A DNA stretch of 15,774 bases from JAFGHJ01 sp964631335 (lineage in GTDB: Bacteria; Hydrothermota; UBA3072). Location: NCBI GenBank assembly GCA_964631335.1, contig CAZVXD010000038.1, positions 1 through 15,774 on the forward strand. Reading direction: 5' to 3'. Numbering within the stretch: position 1 is the stretch's first letter; each line of letters opens with the position of its first letter. Positions 14,928 through 15,774 of this stretch are shown in pieces. The notes under the pieces are model-generated. The model ran no database searches and was not told the DNA's origin. It saw only the letters and a list, made by a program, of their open reading frames with translations. The translations under genes were made by a program, and so were the position numbers.

Positions 14928-15360
14928 CTATAACCTTTTTGATTTCTTTATAATGAGTTCCCTTCCAGAAAACCCTGCCGCACTCAGGGCACCTTTTGAA
15001 ATCGTTGTGAATTTCGAAAACATAGGGAGGAACGTCCTCTTTAACATTTTCTTTTTTTACTTTTTCTGTTTCTGTGTTACACACGGGACATCGGGAAAAA
15101 GGCTTTTTTATATCCACAATCTTTGCTGTTTGTCTTAATTGGTCCATAAGGTGTTCCGATTTTATTAATATTGAATCATCGTATTTTTCAGCCAAAATTT
15201 TAGATCTTGTTAAAATCGTACGTCCCTCTTTCCGGCTATGATAGACTATAGTCTTTCCGTCAGTGTCTCTGTAATATTTTGTATCTAATCCCATTAATCT
15301 CATCCATTTGGCTAACCTTCCCAGCATGAAGTCGCATACAAAACTGGGGGTTTTTCTAAT
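14911..15360 (-). CDS. Mut7-C-type RNase (PIN-like) with C-terminal zinc ribbon, apparent AUU start
   Basis: About 149 residues if started at 15360. The N-terminus SFVCDFMLGRLAKWMRLMGL is the Mut7-C hallmark, with Asp10 a presumed metal ligand. RTILTRSKIL follows (the family usually has Asp where Ser stands). A zinc ribbon closes the protein, with CPVC (Cys91, Cys94) and CPECG (Cys124, Cys127), then VFWKGTHYKEI. These proteins are predicted ribonucleases. An ATG at 15402 is in frame, but it has no SD, overlaps the upstream gene by 47 bases and adds 14 residues not typical of the family. An ATT at 15358-15360 sits five bases after GGGAGG (15366-15371), overlaps the upstream TAG as ATTAG, and gives the family N-terminus. 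I chose it by inference. Confidence 0.82.
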   Translation of the reverse strand: MRKTPSFVCDFMLGRLAKWMRLMGLDTKYYRDTDGKTIVYHSRKEGRTILTRSKILAEKYDDSILIKSEHLMDQLRQTAKIVDIKKPFSRCPVCNTETEKVKKENVKEDVPPYVFEIHNDFKRCPECGRVFWKGTHYKEIKKVIDEIKN

Positions 15361-15724
15361 AGAATCCTCCCGTCTCGCCCAAAAATCCTCCGAGCATTGC
15401 AAAACCCATAATTATAAACCAGATTATGCTGAAAACCATGGATATTATCATAAGCACTCCGGAAACAATGAAAAAAGTCTTCAGAGAACCCATCATTTCT
15501 CCGAGAGATTCGATTTTTCCGGCGCCGACTTCAGAAGTACTGTTAGAGGCTTTCAAAAGAATTACCCCGAGCCAGATAGGGAGCCAGGCGATTATTATGC
15601 CGAAAATAGTTAAAGCGGTTACCCCCCCCGATACAATATAAGCTATTCCAAGGAATTTTATCCACCCGTTCATGTCTTTGCAATTTGTAGTAACTTTCTG
15701 TTCGACTTCACCACTTAATTCCAT
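15356..15724 (-). CDS. Small membrane protein, DUF5362-like
   Basis: 122 residues. A short hydrophilic head (1-20, starting MELSGEVEQKV) is followed by GWIKFLGIAYIVSGG and hydrophobic segments at about 22-57. A polar loop comes next (58-80, LLKASNSTSEVGAGKIESLG), then a second hydrophobic stretch at about 83-112 and a glycine-rich tail GFLGETGGFY. The WIKFLGI...SGG start and the LLKAS loop recall DUF5362 proteins, whose function is unknown. The start is well supported by AGGAGG about six bases upstream. It is the first gene of the five-gene operon. A run of eight G falls in codons 32-35. Confidence 0.78.
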   Translation of the reverse strand: MELSGEVEQKVTTNCKDMNGWIKFLGIAYIVSGGVTALTIFGIIIAWLPIWLGVILLKASNSTSEVGAGKIESLGEMMGSLKTFFIVSGVLMIISMVFSIIWFIIMGFAMLGGFLGETGGFY

Positions 15725-15742
15725 GAGCTCCTCCTTTTAGGT

Positions 15743-15771
15743 ATAATAGGAAAGCTTGTGGATTTAGTCAA
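15743..15771 (-). promoter_or_regulatory. Sigma-70-type promoter of the second operon
   Basis: On the minus strand, TTGACT (15766-15771), an ideal 17-base spacer and TATTAT (15743-15748): one mismatch in each hexamer. Transcription would start near 15736, directly at the SD AGGAGGAG (15728-15735), giving a leader of about 12 bases. It should drive all five genes down to 10437, since no other promoter-sized gap occurs between them. Confidence 0.7.
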
Positions 15772-15774
15772 GTA

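Overview
The window reads as a compact, AT-rich bacterial chromosome segment. Almost everything lies on the minus strand in two tightly packed operons; a partial corA and one lone plus-strand gene sit at the left end. Strong SD motifs, sigma-70-like -35/-10 pairs, Rnf, FtsEX, Mfd and a lipobox on a SpoIID-type protein all say Bacteria. The mix (Rnf, DUF5362-like membrane protein, Mut7-C RNase, DUF2378-like protein, degenerate GTG-rich intergenic repeats) reminds me of uncultured candidate phyla such as WOR-3/Stahlbacteria, Omnitrophota or Cloacimonadota. That placement is from memory and is low confidence.

Layout, left to right. 1-434 (-): 5' part of a CorA metal transporter, with a perfect 17-bp palindrome in its leader. 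570-1127 (+): DUF2378/V4R-like small protein under a near-consensus promoter. 1128-1334: convergent spacer full of degenerate GTGT..GTGG repeats. 1335-10195 (-): one probable operon, transcribed right to left as ftsE-ftsX-rnfC-rnfD-rnfG-rnfE-rnfA-mfd, with every junction overlapping or 1 nt apart. 10196-10436: spacer with the ftsE promoter and the same repeat family in the opposite orientation. 10437-15724 (-): second operon, read as DUF5362-like membrane protein, Mut7-C RNase, SpoIID/LytB-like lipoprotein, SbcD/YhaO-like nuclease and SbcC/YhaN-like membrane-anchored ATPase, driven by a TTGACT-17-TATTAT promoter at the right edge.

Working together: FtsEX links ATP hydrolysis to septal peptidoglycan hydrolysis. 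RnfCDGEA is five of the six subunits of the ferredoxin:NAD+ oxidoreductase ion pump; rnfB, normally next, is absent and mfd takes its place. Mfd couples stalled transcription to excision repair. In the second operon the nuclease/ATPase pair is a probable DNA-end-processing module and the SpoIID-like protein a probable peptidoglycan lytic enzyme.

The points I find most worth a second look are: (i) two genes, rnfE and the Mut7-C RNase, with no canonical start codon where homology and the SD sequence place the start, but an AUA and an AUU there instead; (ii) an RnfG with a second, degenerate FMN-binding repeat; (iii) the missing rnfB; (iv) a degenerate repeat family flanking the ftsEX-rnf-mfd operon in inverted orientation; and (v) an Mfd shortened between its D2 and RNA-polymerase-interacting regions.
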